From IMG/VR virus record IMGVR_UViG_3300025592_000050, positions 1 through 28,203 of that record: a DNA stretch of 28,203 bases; one strand, written 5' to 3'. A program made the translations under genes and the position numbers. This stretch comes from a virus. A model generated the notes under the pieces. The model made no database searches, was not told the DNA's origin, and saw only the letters and a program-made list of their open reading frames with translations. Positions 14,340 through 23,562 of this stretch are shown in pieces. Each line of letters begins with the position of its first letter. Within the stretch, counting starts at the first letter, position 1.

Positions 14340-17300
14340 TTACCTCGTATAGTTATTTAGCATGCCGCCATATCTCTGTTGATCTAACAGCTCTTGTCTT
14401 ACTGCACCCGCTATCATATCTCCTAGTTTATCACCGAAGTCCTTCATTTGGGAAGTATCTTTACCTCCACCAGACTGAGCTACATTTACGTCTGCCTTAC
14501 CATCTGAAGCCACATTAACAGAAACGTTAATAATAGGAGCACCCTTACCTAGCGCTTTTCCTCCTACAATAGTAACAGGAAGTGGTTTGTTTAATGGTAT
14601 AACCGCTTCAGGACCTGCCTCGCCAATAATAGTGTTAGTAGGCTTCCCAACTATACCACCTTTAGCTAACATAGTGGGTTCTCTCCAGGAAGCAGGCACT
14701 CCCTCGGGGGTCCCTCCTATAGCCTGTCCCACCATACCACCTGACTGGCCATAGTGTGTAGTTAAATTAGTAGGTGTAGAAACCGCATTGGAGAAGAACG
14801 CATTCCCAAATATCTTTCCTAAACCAAAAGGTAAGTTACTATCAAATAACGCATTCACGCTACTTAATGCAGCCGTATTAGCATCACTAGATAATGAGTT
14901 AGAACTTCTAAAGTACCCTGCGTTATTCATATCCTCTTTACTGCTGAAGTGTTGTAATTCTGAAGATCTAGAGGCTCCGGGTCTTCTCCATCTACCTTGT
15001 TCCTCTGTCTCAAATCCGGAATCAGATACGCTATAGGAGTCAAACTGATTAAACATATCTGCCGCAGGACCTAAACGTCCTAATAATTCTCCAATTAAGG
15101 GACCTACAGGACCGAAGCTATCTAAAGCCTTATTAGACTTTTTAACCTTGTAATTGCCATATAGATTACTATGGTTTGGCCAATTTATACCTCCGTCAGC
15201 ATAACCTGTTGACATACCTTCAACTTGTTTTAAGGCATCTCCACCAAGAGGAACCGTCTGTCCTGTTTGAAGTTGTGCAGATAAGCCCCCTTTATTATCC
15301 ATAACGGTTGGAATAGACCTACCATCGGGCATAGGTACAATAGCTTCAGGGAACTTGCCTTCACCTACTACACCTAAAGTGGGTTTATTAACAGTTCCGC
15401 CATCTGCAAAGGCTTTAAAACCTCCAGGGAATACAGCCCCATTTGCTGCAAATAACGAGTCAAACATCCAATCCATAGTCTTATCAGCAGCTTTATTAGC
15501 TAGAGAGTTTATAATAACGTTACCCATAGCCATGGTGAAATTGGCAAAAGTTTGTTTAAGATCAAAATTACCTGTTTTGATTGCCGTACCTATACTTTGT
15601 GCTAACGATGCAGATCCGACATTAAATACCCCTTCCGCGGATACTCCCCAGTCTGTTAACGTTTTACCTAATGTAGAATTATTTATTTTATAAACTTTTG
15701 CTAAGTTATCTTTAGAAACAACATCAGCTTTCTGACCTTCCTCTAACCCTGTAACTACCGCTCCCCCTCTTTCACGGAAAGTGTTATCAAACTTATTATA
15801 CCATATATCTAGCTCGTTTACGTGTTTGTTATTTAAGGTGTCTAATGATTTAAGATACGCAGCCGAAAGGTTACCTTTTTCTTCAAGCCACCCCTTCGCC
15901 GCCTCACTACCTTCCGGAGAGTTCTCTATTATGTCTCTAATATTTCTAAAAGTATTATAGAGGTTACCTACCTGCTCTTCTATAACACCCTGTATATTCT
16001 CGTCATGAACGTATATAGAGCCTTTCTTAAGTCCCGCCTCTGCTAATTTATCTTGGCTAGATGCATCTGGAAGTAGTCCTCCCATATCTTTTGTAGTTAT
16101 ACCCATACTCGCATTAAACTTATCTTCATCGCAGGTCCAAATCTTATACTTCACGTACTCATAAGCTTGAATTATAGTACTATATATATCTTCTGCTAAA
16201 TTATTAGGATCGTAGCTAGAAGTATCAGTAGATATTCTATCCTCTATACTACTCTTAGCAGTTTGTGCTAATTCAAGCATTTTTAAACCTACAGCATCTC
16301 CTATATCGGAAGCACTATTTATAGTACTAGTAGCTACTTCAGAAATTAAATTCGTAGCTTTAGGTATCCACACCTCTGTAGCGCTTACACCCTCACTTAT
16401 CATTTCTTTCCAAGAGGTATCTTCCTCCTTAACTACTTTAGTTTCTTCTAGTAACTGGGAACTTGCTCTTGATATTCTAACTAGAGTTTCGGCTTTACTA
16501 TCATCACCTTCGTTGAGTTTACCTAACTCCTCAAGTATTTTCTCTTGAAGAGAGGAATCATCCCGTTTTTTAGGTTTGTCAGAACTAAACCAATCAAATC
16601 CAAAGAATTCAGGTAAACCCGTGTTAGGGTTTATAGTGCCTGAACCTCCTAAAGATTTTAGTAATGCTTGTTCGTCTTTATTAATATGAGCTAACTCAGA
16701 ATCTCCGTTACGTCCTAAGGAAGCTAAGCCCCCATTAGAGAAGCCTCCTGCGAAGTTTAATAGACTATCTAAGATACCCTGCTCCTTAGGCTTCTCCTTG
16801 AACATAGTAGGATTAAAGTTGTATAGTATCTTTTTCGTCTCTCCATTTAATATACTACCGTGTTTATCAAATAGTTCCTGGGCATCTGTTCTGTTACCTA
16901 AAGTCTTAAGCAGATGAGCCATATAAGCCTTCTGTCCCAACTTGTCTGTACTTAATAAACTAAAGTCCTGGTTCGCCTCTTGGGCCTGACTAATATAGGC
17001 TACTTGCTTCGCCCCTATATAGTCTATAGTACTTTTTGGACCAAATTTAGTACCTGCAAAGTTTCTTAGATTTTTAAAGATTCCAGCATTAGCTAGAGCT
17101 TCATCCAAGTCTCTGGAGTGCTTAATTATAGAATCTAGTTGATAAAATATTTTAGCAGTACTTGTATTAGCTAGTTCTGCCCCCGTATCATAATCCCTAT
17201 GAGAGCCGCCATGTAACTTAAGTTTTGGAGTTGGGTTTTTATTAAAGGTTCTATTCTTTCCGGCTAACCACATCCAACCAGCTCCTGATGCGGCTAATCC

Positions 17301-20300
17301 ATTTAAATGTGTATCCATAGCATGGGCTGCAATATCATTTATTATATTTGTGGCGTATATAATATTCCCACCCGTCGAATCAATATCTACCCTGTCTGTA
17401 GAGAAATTATCTAATCCATAATCCCAGGCCTCTTTCATATCCTTATTAATACTTCCATGTACTTTAAAGGTACTACTACCGTCTAAGTACTTAGCATACT
17501 TTGCAGGTATAGGAGTAGGTGTTTGAGCAGGTGTTTGAGCCCCTAAAGAACCCCCCTTTGCAAACCCAGGGAGCTTATCTTCATTAATAGCTTCAATTAG
17601 CGCTCGGTGCTTCCCAGTAGACGCTGCATTGATTACGTACTCACCATTAGAGAGCATTGCGGGGATTTTATCCTCTTTTGGACCACCAGGTCCTGTGATA
17701 GACCCGCCAGTTGCCCTATTAACTCCAGCCCAAGGGTTATAGGTAGGAGTATCTGGAGCTCCTGGAGTACGTGGATTATAATCCTGCCAAAAAGTTTGTA
17801 AAGCGCCAATTAAATCATCTAGTTTACCTACTAAAGTATCTGCTATAGTGGTTTTTAAATCTGTAATACTATTGGCTATAGCTAAAGAGTCTAGGTCTTT
17901 TAAAGAAGTGCCTAGTGTCTTCATGGCTTGTACACTTGCGGATAACTCTACAGTGTTATCAAGAACTGCATTTAAAGACTTCTCTGCTTGTGCTTTTGCA
18001 AGTTCTGCGCTGATTCGGGCTTCTTGTTCAGGGGTCTTACCTCCCTCATTAGCAAATCCTGCCATAATTTGGCTCTGTCCTAGTACCATTAGGTCTTGAC
18101 CCTGCTGGATTAGTGAATCTCCTAAAGATCCCCACATAGTGTCTACTAAATCCGCAGCCCAGATAGTGCCGTGCTCTTCCCAGTTTTCCATAGCTTTTTG
18201 GTTAACAGTACGGAAAGAATCTACAGAAGCCTGTACCATAAATTCAGCAAAGGAAGACATGCTATCCTCCATTTCCTTAATAGTATAAAACCACTCATCT
18301 CTTACAGTTTTTGCCCATTCATTACCATTTTTCATGCGGCGTTTATGTGCAGCTTCCTGGTCCTCGTAGAAACTTTGCTGTAAGTCTCTTAGCTCTTCTT
18401 GCTTCTGATACTCTAAACCCATTAACTCTAGAGTTTTAATTCTATACTCCAAGTCATCTGAATTATACTGACCTCTCTCTTTTAGGAGTTTTGATCTATC
18501 TCTCTCACGACTCTGTTCTGCTGCTAAAAACTTAAGAGACCTGGCTTGTACCAAGTTTTCTTCTTTGAATAACTGGGACTTAGTGTCTCTTTGAGACTCT
18601 ACTAAAGATAGGTATGCTTCAGTTGTACTTATCTGAGCATCGTACATTCTCTGTCTATTTTCCAGTACTTTATTTATACGATTCTCTTCCTGAAGGATCG
18701 CAACATCTAAGTTATAAATAGTACGCAGATGTACTGCCTCTTGTTGCCTTTCTTCAGCAGTTTTTTCAGATAAAGCTACACGTACCTTCTCAGCCTCATA
18801 CACCTCGCGTAGGCGAGCAATTTGCTGTAGTTCTAATGTAGTATCTGCTTTAATTCTATTGCCAGAAGCATTGGCTTCTAGCTCTATTAAAGACTCCGTT
18901 CTACTTCGAAGTTCTTCTTGCTTATTAAGTGCTGCATCTACATATTCTATCTTACGAGTATTAATGGCCTGACGTCGTGCATCCTTAACTATTTCAGACT
19001 GGATATCTAAATACTTTTCTTGTAGGGTATTCTTGGCTGTTTGTAGCTCTACTTGGCGGTTATACTCTTCAGTAATATAACTAGTATCCCCTTTCTCTAG
19101 ACTTAGATTAGTTTGATACTTAAGTTGTAAATTGTTTAGCTTCTCCTGGTGAGTCGCCTGCTGTACTAAGAGATTATTAGCTAGAACTTGCTCTATATTA
19201 ATACTGGTTGCTAAACTCTCTATCTGAGTTCTTAAACCTAAAAGAGCTCGGTTTCCTTCTAACTCTTGATTTTTTAATTTTGTAAGAATCTTTAGGTTTT
19301 CTACATTTACATTCTGGTAACTTTCCCGTATCTTAAATATTTTTGTTTCTAAGCCCAGTATAGCAGCTTGTGTACTTCTTATCTTTTTAGCATCTTGCTT
19401 ATCCTCATCTACAGAAGTTAAAGCTGCTAAAATAGCACGCCTATTTTCCAGCATTTGGTTGTGGTGCTCTAATTCCTTAGATACAGCAGTATTATGAGAT
19501 GCTGCTGCTCCATTCAACAAACCAATTTCTTTCTTATTCCTTGCTAATCTTTTAGCTAATCTGGTTTGATTCGCTAAACTTAGTTCTATAGCTCTGGCAT
19601 CTAATAGAGCTTTTAGATTGTAACCTTTCTGCTTTGCTAATAACTTATTAACCTCTGTTAGTGGTCCTTCTTGCCACTCTTCTTTATCAAAAGTTCTAGC
19701 TTTAGTACGTGGGTCCACTAAAGGGGCATTAAGCTTCTTACCCATCTCTATTAAGGTTTTGTATTGTTGCTCAGCATTTTTAAAAGCATTGGTACGTCCC
19801 AACCAGTCATCTTCAGGTTTCACCTTTATAGCTTCTAAACTATTATTGAAGTTCTCCAGAGCTTCAATCATACCGTCAAATATAGAGACATTTTTAAAAC
19901 CTTCTTCAAACGTTTTATACTCTTTATTAAACGCTTTTGAGGAATCTACAGCACCTCGGGTATTACCCGCAAGTAGCTTCTGGCTCTTCGAAACCTTCAT
20001 TAAACCTGCAGAAGCTATTTCTGTCACTTTTCTAAGCTCACGCAGAGTAGCAGTTTCAGATTCAGTGATCTGTTTAACTCGCTCTTCTGTTAACCCCAAA
20101 CTCTCCCACTCTAATCCACTAGTATGTAGTGATTCGCCTAAACTAACAAAGGCTTCTTGAGAGTCTTCTAACACGGAGCTCCCCATATTACCCCACATTT
20201 CATTTATACTCTTATCTAATTCAGAACTATTATCAATAAAGATACCTTGTTTAGCTGTAAACTCCTCAAAAGAGGCAGCTAAATTAGAGGTTCTATTAGC

Positions 20301-22475
20301 AGTATGTTCTGCTGCAAGTGCTACGGAGTTTAGAGACCCGTCTGAGCTCTGTAAAGTTTGCATGTACGCCCGGTATTTTTGATTCGTATCTGTAAAAGTA
20401 TTTTGTAGGGTTTTAAATGCCTCATCTACCTCTGAAGCGTTTTGGGTAGATAGCCCTGTAATTTTTAGAAAAACGTCCCCCACTATCTGAAGAGTACCCG
20501 CAACGGATATTACCTTCAAAGCTGTTGTTACTAAGGTGTTTAGTGCTGTGGTTAATGTACGAACTGCTAAAACTACAGAAGTAGATATTGTAGTGGCCCA
20601 TCTCTTCCATATAGTTATTCCATGCATCTGCGTAGTGTGTAAAATATCCATCTGTTTATTTATATTTTTAACACCTCTAATAAAGGACTTGAATACTCCT
20701 GACCCTTTACTTATTTCACTATAGTAATCTTTTAATACAGAACCACTAGCTGACTTAGCAACTGCGCTGCTATATAGTTTTCTAGCCTTCCCTTTACTTA
20801 TGTACCCAGCCTTTCTAGACGCTATTACGGACTGCTCTACTTCATCCGTATTAATAGACATTTGCTCTGCTTTACTCTTCCACTCCTTAGATAGGTTTCC
20901 TATACTAGGCACTACTTTATTACCTAAATAAGATATTAAAAGACCAAAAGAAGTCATCATAGCAATGGGGGATTTAGCCACTATATCTAATGCTGGAGAT
21001 AGTATAGAATTAAAAGCTCCTCCCACATTTAAAGCCATATCTGTTACTTTAGAGGATAACACATCCCATTGGTTCGGGTCCATAGTATCATTTAAATGAC
21101 CAAACTTATCTAAAGCCTGACCTGTAGCAAACTCCATAATAGCCATCTGCTTCTCAAATGTTGTCATAGAAGACACAGATTTATCATTAGACTCTGCCCA
21201 GGCTTCCTGCGCATCTTTAAGTCTTAGAATAATACCTAATTCATCCAGTAACTCTGGCTCAGCCTTTACTACACCACGTGTCATTCTATCTAAAGCGTCG
21301 GGCACATTACGTCCCAAAGCTAAAGCCGCTACTTTGGCGGCTTTACCCATTTTAATTATATCGTCGGAACCAAAACCTGCAGCAGAAGCTAAAGTAGCAG
21401 TATCTGCAGCTTCTTTATAAGTTACGGCCATATCTGTAGCACTCTGGAGTTGTTTAGCTACAATACTTAAAGATAGTCCTGTAGTTTTTCCATACTCTGC
21501 CATACCTTTTTTCATCTGAACTAAGTTTGCTGCTTCTCTTAAGCCTCTAAAAGCTGCTCCAAGAGCAAATACTTTAGCGGCATAATCTGCGTACATAGCA
21601 ACAAAGCCTCCCATACCCGAAGCCATTTTCCCAAAATCGCGACCAGCGGCTCCGGAAACGCCTGCTAAACCTTTCTCCCCTTTATTATACTTGCTGGTAT
21701 TTCTAGAATTTCTATCCTGTTTAATCCCGGAGAGTGCGGCCTGACCTGCACTCCTTTTCTCCTCTACAGTTCTTCCAGAAGCTACCGCTGCCCTATATCT
21801 ATTATGCTCTTTTTCGTTAAGACTTTCACCCCTAACTACTCTAAGTTCTCCAGCATGAATCTCCCCTCTAGAGGCTCTGGCTCTCTTCACTTCTTGCATA
21901 GTAGCTAGTCTAGCTTTAGAACCTTTTTTCATAGTACGACCAATAGTAGTAATCAGTCTCTCCAAATTCTTATTTAGAAGATTCATTTGAGCATTAGATC
22001 GTACAGCTATATCTTTCTGACTTTTAAAAACTCTAGCCATATCTGTAAACTGACTTTCAAACTTAGATTCGTGTGCACCGATGGCTTTAGTAGTACCTGC
22101 TTGCAACACACTACCTATTCCCGGAGACCTTGCAGAATCCTTATAGCTTCGGGAAGATTCTCTTGAGTCTCTACCTGTAAGTCTAGCATTTAAGCGTATT
22201 CCCTTTGCCTCAATCAGCTTAATCTGTTGCATAATTGAGTTTTTAAAATACTTCTTATCTATTACTGCTTTAATTTTAAGGGACTTAGATCCTCCAGCAC
22301 CTAGACTAGCGAAAGCTCGTGATACACTTCTTTGGAATGAGGGTCTATCAACGGATAGCTTAACCTTACGGTTCTTCTTACCCGCTGCCTTATTTAATTC
22401 CTTTAAATCAGCTACAGTCTCTTTTAAACCTTTTGAGGTAACCTTAACTAATACTGTTTTTTTATTATCAGCCAC
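14340..22475 (-). CDS. Tape measure protein with an embedded ClpP-like domain, 2711 aa
   Basis: The start is GTG with GGAG six bases upstream. By position (after G-T, before M) and content this is the H-equivalent that sets tail length. Residues 1-270 are basic and helical. The stretch about 278-480 is the conserved tape measure core (FRGLREAANLVQ ... ALDRMTRGVV ... FEKQMAIMEFATGQALDKFG). Hydrophobic, possibly membrane-inserting helices lie near 500-525 and 625-675. Long Gln/Glu/Lys/Leu coiled coil fills roughly 940-1480. Typical C-terminal Gly-Gly motifs occur at about 1590 (GPGGPKEDKIPAMLSNGEYVI), 1915, 2355 (GVVGEGKFPEAIVPMPDGR) and 2605 (IIGEAGPEAVIPL). Residues 1668-1830 are a ClpP-like domain placed between these motifs. 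At over three times the lambda H length it implies a very long tail. Confidence 0.93.
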   Translation of the reverse strand: MADNKKTVLVKVTSKGLKETVADLKELNKAAGKKNRKVKLSVDRPSFQRSVSRAFASLGAGGSKSLKIKAVIDKKYFKNSIMQQIKLIEAKGIRLNARLTGRDSRESSRSYKDSARSPGIGSVLQAGTTKAIGAHESKFESQFTDMARVFKSQKDIAVRSNAQMNLLNKNLERLITTIGRTMKKGSKARLATMQEVKRARASRGEIHAGELRVVRGESLNEKEHNRYRAAVASGRTVEEKRSAGQAALSGIKQDRNSRNTSKYNKGEKGLAGVSGAAGRDFGKMASGMGGFVAMYADYAAKVFALGAAFRGLREAANLVQMKKGMAEYGKTTGLSLSIVAKQLQSATDMAVTYKEAADTATLASAAGFGSDDIIKMGKAAKVAALALGRNVPDALDRMTRGVVKAEPELLDELGIILRLKDAQEAWAESNDKSVSSMTTFEKQMAIMEFATGQALDKFGHLNDTMDPNQWDVLSSKVTDMALNVGGAFNSILSPALDIVAKSPIAMMTSFGLLISYLGNKVVPSIGNLSKEWKSKAEQMSINTDEVEQSVIASRKAGYISKGKARKLYSSAVAKSASGSVLKDYYSEISKGSGVFKSFIRGVKNINKQMDILHTTQMHGITIWKRWATTISTSVVLAVRTLTTALNTLVTTALKVISVAGTLQIVGDVFLKITGLSTQNASEVDEAFKTLQNTFTDTNQKYRAYMQTLQSSDGSLNSVALAAEHTANRTSNLAASFEEFTAKQGIFIDNSSELDKSINEMWGNMGSSVLEDSQEAFVSLGESLHTSGLEWESLGLTEERVKQITESETATLRELRKVTEIASAGLMKVSKSQKLLAGNTRGAVDSSKAFNKEYKTFEEGFKNVSIFDGMIEALENFNNSLEAIKVKPEDDWLGRTNAFKNAEQQYKTLIEMGKKLNAPLVDPRTKARTFDKEEWQEGPLTEVNKLLAKQKGYNLKALLDARAIELSLANQTRLAKRLARNKKEIGLLNGAAASHNTAVSKELEHHNQMLENRRAILAALTSVDEDKQDAKKIRSTQAAILGLETKIFKIRESYQNVNVENLKILTKLKNQELEGNRALLGLRTQIESLATSINIEQVLANNLLVQQATHQEKLNNLQLKYQTNLSLEKGDTSYITEEYNRQVELQTAKNTLQEKYLDIQSEIVKDARRQAINTRKIEYVDAALNKQEELRSRTESLIELEANASGNRIKADTTLELQQIARLREVYEAEKVRVALSEKTAEERQQEAVHLRTIYNLDVAILQEENRINKVLENRQRMYDAQISTTEAYLSLVESQRDTKSQLFKEENLVQARSLKFLAAEQSRERDRSKLLKERGQYNSDDLEYRIKTLELMGLEYQKQEELRDLQQSFYEDQEAAHKRRMKNGNEWAKTVRDEWFYTIKEMEDSMSSFAEFMVQASVDSFRTVNQKAMENWEEHGTIWAADLVDTMWGSLGDSLIQQGQDLMVLGQSQIMAGFANEGGKTPEQEARISAELAKAQAEKSLNAVLDNTVELSASVQAMKTLGTSLKDLDSLAIANSITDLKTTIADTLVGKLDDLIGALQTFWQDYNPRTPGAPDTPTYNPWAGVNRATGGSITGPGGPKEDKIPAMLSNGEYVINAASTGKHRALIEAINEDKLPGFAKGGSLGAQTPAQTPTPIPAKYAKYLDGSSTFKVHGSINKDMKEAWDYGLDNFSTDRVDIDSTGGNIIYATNIINDIAAHAMDTHLNGLAASGAGWMWLAGKNRTFNKNPTPKLKLHGGSHRDYDTGAELANTSTAKIFYQLDSIIKHSRDLDEALANAGIFKNLRNFAGTKFGPKSTIDYIGAKQVAYISQAQEANQDFSLLSTDKLGQKAYMAHLLKTLGNRTDAQELFDKHGSILNGETKKILYNFNPTMFKEKPKEQGILDSLLNFAGGFSNGGLASLGRNGDSELAHINKDEQALLKSLGGSGTINPNTGLPEFFGFDWFSSDKPKKRDDSSLQEKILEELGKLNEGDDSKAETLVRISRASSQLLEETKVVKEEDTSWKEMISEGVSATEVWIPKATNLISEVATSTINSASDIGDAVGLKMLELAQTAKSSIEDRISTDTSSYDPNNLAEDIYSTIIQAYEYVKYKIWTCDEDKFNASMGITTKDMGGLLPDASSQDKLAEAGLKKGSIYVHDENIQGVIEEQVGNLYNTFRNIRDIIENSPEGSEAAKGWLEEKGNLSAAYLKSLDTLNNKHVNELDIWYNKFDNTFRERGGAVVTGLEEGQKADVVSKDNLAKVYKINNSTLGKTLTDWGVSAEGVFNVGSASLAQSIGTAIKTGNFDLKQTFANFTMAMGNVIINSLANKAADKTMDWMFDSLFAANGAVFPGGFKAFADGGTVNKPTLGVVGEGKFPEAIVPMPDGRSIPTVMDNKGGLSAQLQTGQTVPLGGDALKQVEGMSTGYADGGINWPNHSNLYGNYKVKKSNKALDSFGPVGPLIGELLGRLGPAADMFNQFDSYSVSDSGFETEEQGRWRRPGASRSSELQHFSSKEDMNNAGYFRSSNSLSSDANTAALSSVNALFDSNLPFGLGKIFGNAFFSNAVSTPTNLTTHYGQSGGMVGQAIGGTPEGVPASWREPTMLAKGGIVGKPTNTIIGEAGPEAVIPLNKPLPVTIVGGKALGKGAPIINVSVNVASDGKADVNVAQSGGGKDTSQMKDFGDKLGDMIAGAVRQELLDQQRYGGMLNNYTR
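16986..17474 (-). other. ClpP-like (S14/crotonase-fold) serine protease domain inside the tape measure
   Basis: It covers residues about 1668-1830. FKVHGSI matches the first ClpP strand. Ser-Thr-Gly-Gly (1700-1703) matches the Ser-Pro-Gly-Gly oxyanion loop. GLAASGAGWMWLAGKNR carries Ser1730 at the nucleophile position, and KLKLHGG carries His1755. The Gly-to-Ser distance is 28 residues (29 in E. coli ClpP), and Ser-to-His is 25 (97 to 122 in ClpP). The IDYIGAKQVAYI segment fits the ClpP 'EAVEYGLVD' helix. The catalytic Asp position appears to be Gly or is shifted, so activity is uncertain. Confidence 0.82.
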
Positions 22476-22476
22476 T

Positions 22477-23312
22477 TTAAACTCCGGGAGGTACGCCTTT
22501 TTTCGCTTTCGCTTGGGCCTCGGCTACTTTCTTAGTAGCCTTCTGTTTTTTCTGCATTGCTTCAGATCTTCTTCCATCCATATAACGGATAAAGAATAAT
22601 GCTAATGCTTTATCTTCTAATTTATATATATCGCACAGTTCAGAGAACCCTGCCCAATCCTTACCCATATATGTTCCAGACATCCCATCCCATTTATCTG
22701 CTAAAGTATTATAAAGGGTGAAGTACTCTTGGATTTCTAGGGGGAACTCCTCCATCTCTGGAGGTATCTCTTCCTCACTAGGTTTAGTTCCTAGTTGCTC
22801 ATGAATAGCAAGGATCTTCTCTCTATCAAAATCCTGAGTGATAAATTTAAAGTATCTATCAATTAATTTAGTAACTTCAGCTACTTGGTCTTCGTAAAAT
22901 TTTGTAGGTCACCTACAACATCTGCTACGAAGCTATCAAAATCTGGGGAATTTTTCATAAGGAGGTAAGCATTTTCAGTACTGTAGTCTAACTCCGCGTT
23001 AGTATCTACATCCTCTAGCTCTACTAACATGAAGTCCGCTAGATACTCATACTTAAAGCCAGACCAACCCTTTATGACTGCCTCTACATACAGTTGTAGA
23101 AATAAATCATCATCTACTTCTTCCATAGGTTGACGTGTTTTTCTGTCAAATTTAGTACTAGTAGATTTCTTACGAAGCTTCATTAGTTCATCTCGGCCTA
23201 AAAAGGTTAGTTTCAAAATGAAATCTTTATACCCCGGGTAGTCAATATCTACTGTTTTAGAGGGGGTCATTAAAGACTCAAGACTTGGTTTAACTGCTGC
23301 AACCGTATTCAT
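22477..23312 (-). CDS. Tail assembly chaperone G-T fusion made by -1 frameshifting, 278 aa
   Basis: A -1 slip at A-AAT-TTT (22896-22902) changes ...GDLQNF-TKTK-stop into ...GDLQNF-YEDQVAEVTKLIDRYF and continues, without a stop, to 22477. The product has 139 residues from the first frame and 139 from the second. The T part ends in a Lys/Ala-rich tail (MQKKQKATKKVAEAQAKAKKG). In lambda the G-T protein binds the tape measure and recruits tube subunits, with T contacting the tube protein. An ATG at 22755 lies inside the T frame but is not a plausible independent start. The stop is one base before the tape measure GTG. Confidence 0.85.
22881..23312 (-). CDS. Tail assembly chaperone G-like, 143 aa
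   Basis: AGGA lies about eight bases before the ATG. The acidic, helical protein (VDIDYPGYKDFILKLTFLGRDELMKLRKKS, then DDDLFLQLYVEAVIKGWSGFKYEYLADFML and VADVVGDLQNF) resembles the G-type chaperones that precede tape measure genes. The GRDELMKLRKKS stretch and the central W-S-G-F/L element are characteristic. It is produced by normal termination at 22881, while a fraction of ribosomes shift at 22896-22902 into the T frame. It coats the tape measure before tube polymerisation and is not expected in the mature virion. Confidence 0.87.
   Translation of the reverse strand: MNTVAAVKPSLESLMTPSKTVDIDYPGYKDFILKLTFLGRDELMKLRKKSTSTKFDRKTRQPMEEVDDDLFLQLYVEAVIKGWSGFKYEYLADFMLVELEDVDTNAELDYSTENAYLLMKNSPDFDSFVADVVGDLQNFTKTK
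22896..22902 (-). promoter_or_regulatory. Programmed -1 ribosomal frameshift site (A-AAT-TTT)
   Basis: In the G frame the codons are CAA-AAT-TTT-ACG, so the heptamer A AAT TTT has the canonical X-XXY-YYZ form and re-pairs as AAA-TTT one base back. The T frame has a stop just upstream (22909-22911) and is open afterwards. A small hairpin (AGTAGC/GTTACT, TGAA loop, 22870-22885) starts ten bases downstream and includes the G stop codon; it may be a weak stimulator. Confidence 0.85.
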
Positions 23313-23401
23313 ATTTATATTCCTATATTAAAAATTTTCTGTATTACCTGATAATAATTCAGGGGTGTTTTAAGATTTTCTAACCACTAGGTCTTAGGGT
23401 T

Positions 23402-23499
23402 AAGGCATCTTTGCCTTTATTAAACTTTTTGCTCTCCAATGAGCGAAATTTGGTGAGACTAGTTAAGTAATTGGTTACCTAACAGGAGTTGCAACTCCT
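23402..23499. repeat. Structured gap upstream of G: hairpin and 16-bp palindrome
   Basis: The 250-base gap at 23313-23562 holds no gene. It contains an AAGGCA/TGCCTT hairpin with a four-base loop (23402-23417) and a perfect palindrome AGGAGTTGCAACTCCT (23484-23499), in addition to the terminator next to the tube gene. Imperfect inverted arms flank 23463-23482. I see no consensus promoter, so G and the tape measure may depend on read-through or on an atypical promoter here. Confidence 0.6.
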
Positions 23500-23510
23500 T
23501 TCATCTCTTA

Positions 23511-23545
23511 ATAAAAAGGCGGCAACCACCTAGGCAGCCGCCTTT
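23511..23545 (-). terminator. Intrinsic terminator after the tail tube gene
   Basis: A nine-base stem AAAGGCGGC/GCCGCCTTT (23537-23545 with 23515-23523) is followed on the minus strand by TTTTTAT. It lies 18 bases past the stop of the tube gene. The A-run on the other side makes it usable in both directions. Partial termination here would raise tube protein relative to chaperone and tape measure. Confidence 0.88.
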
Positions 23546-23562
23546 ATTTAACGTACTACTTA

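Noticed and set aside
22477-22755. A separate 92-residue gene starting at ATG 22755
   Set aside because: The frame is open 47 codons further upstream to the slippery heptamer, there is no suitable ribosome binding site, and the position is that of the T part of a frameshifted G-T gene.
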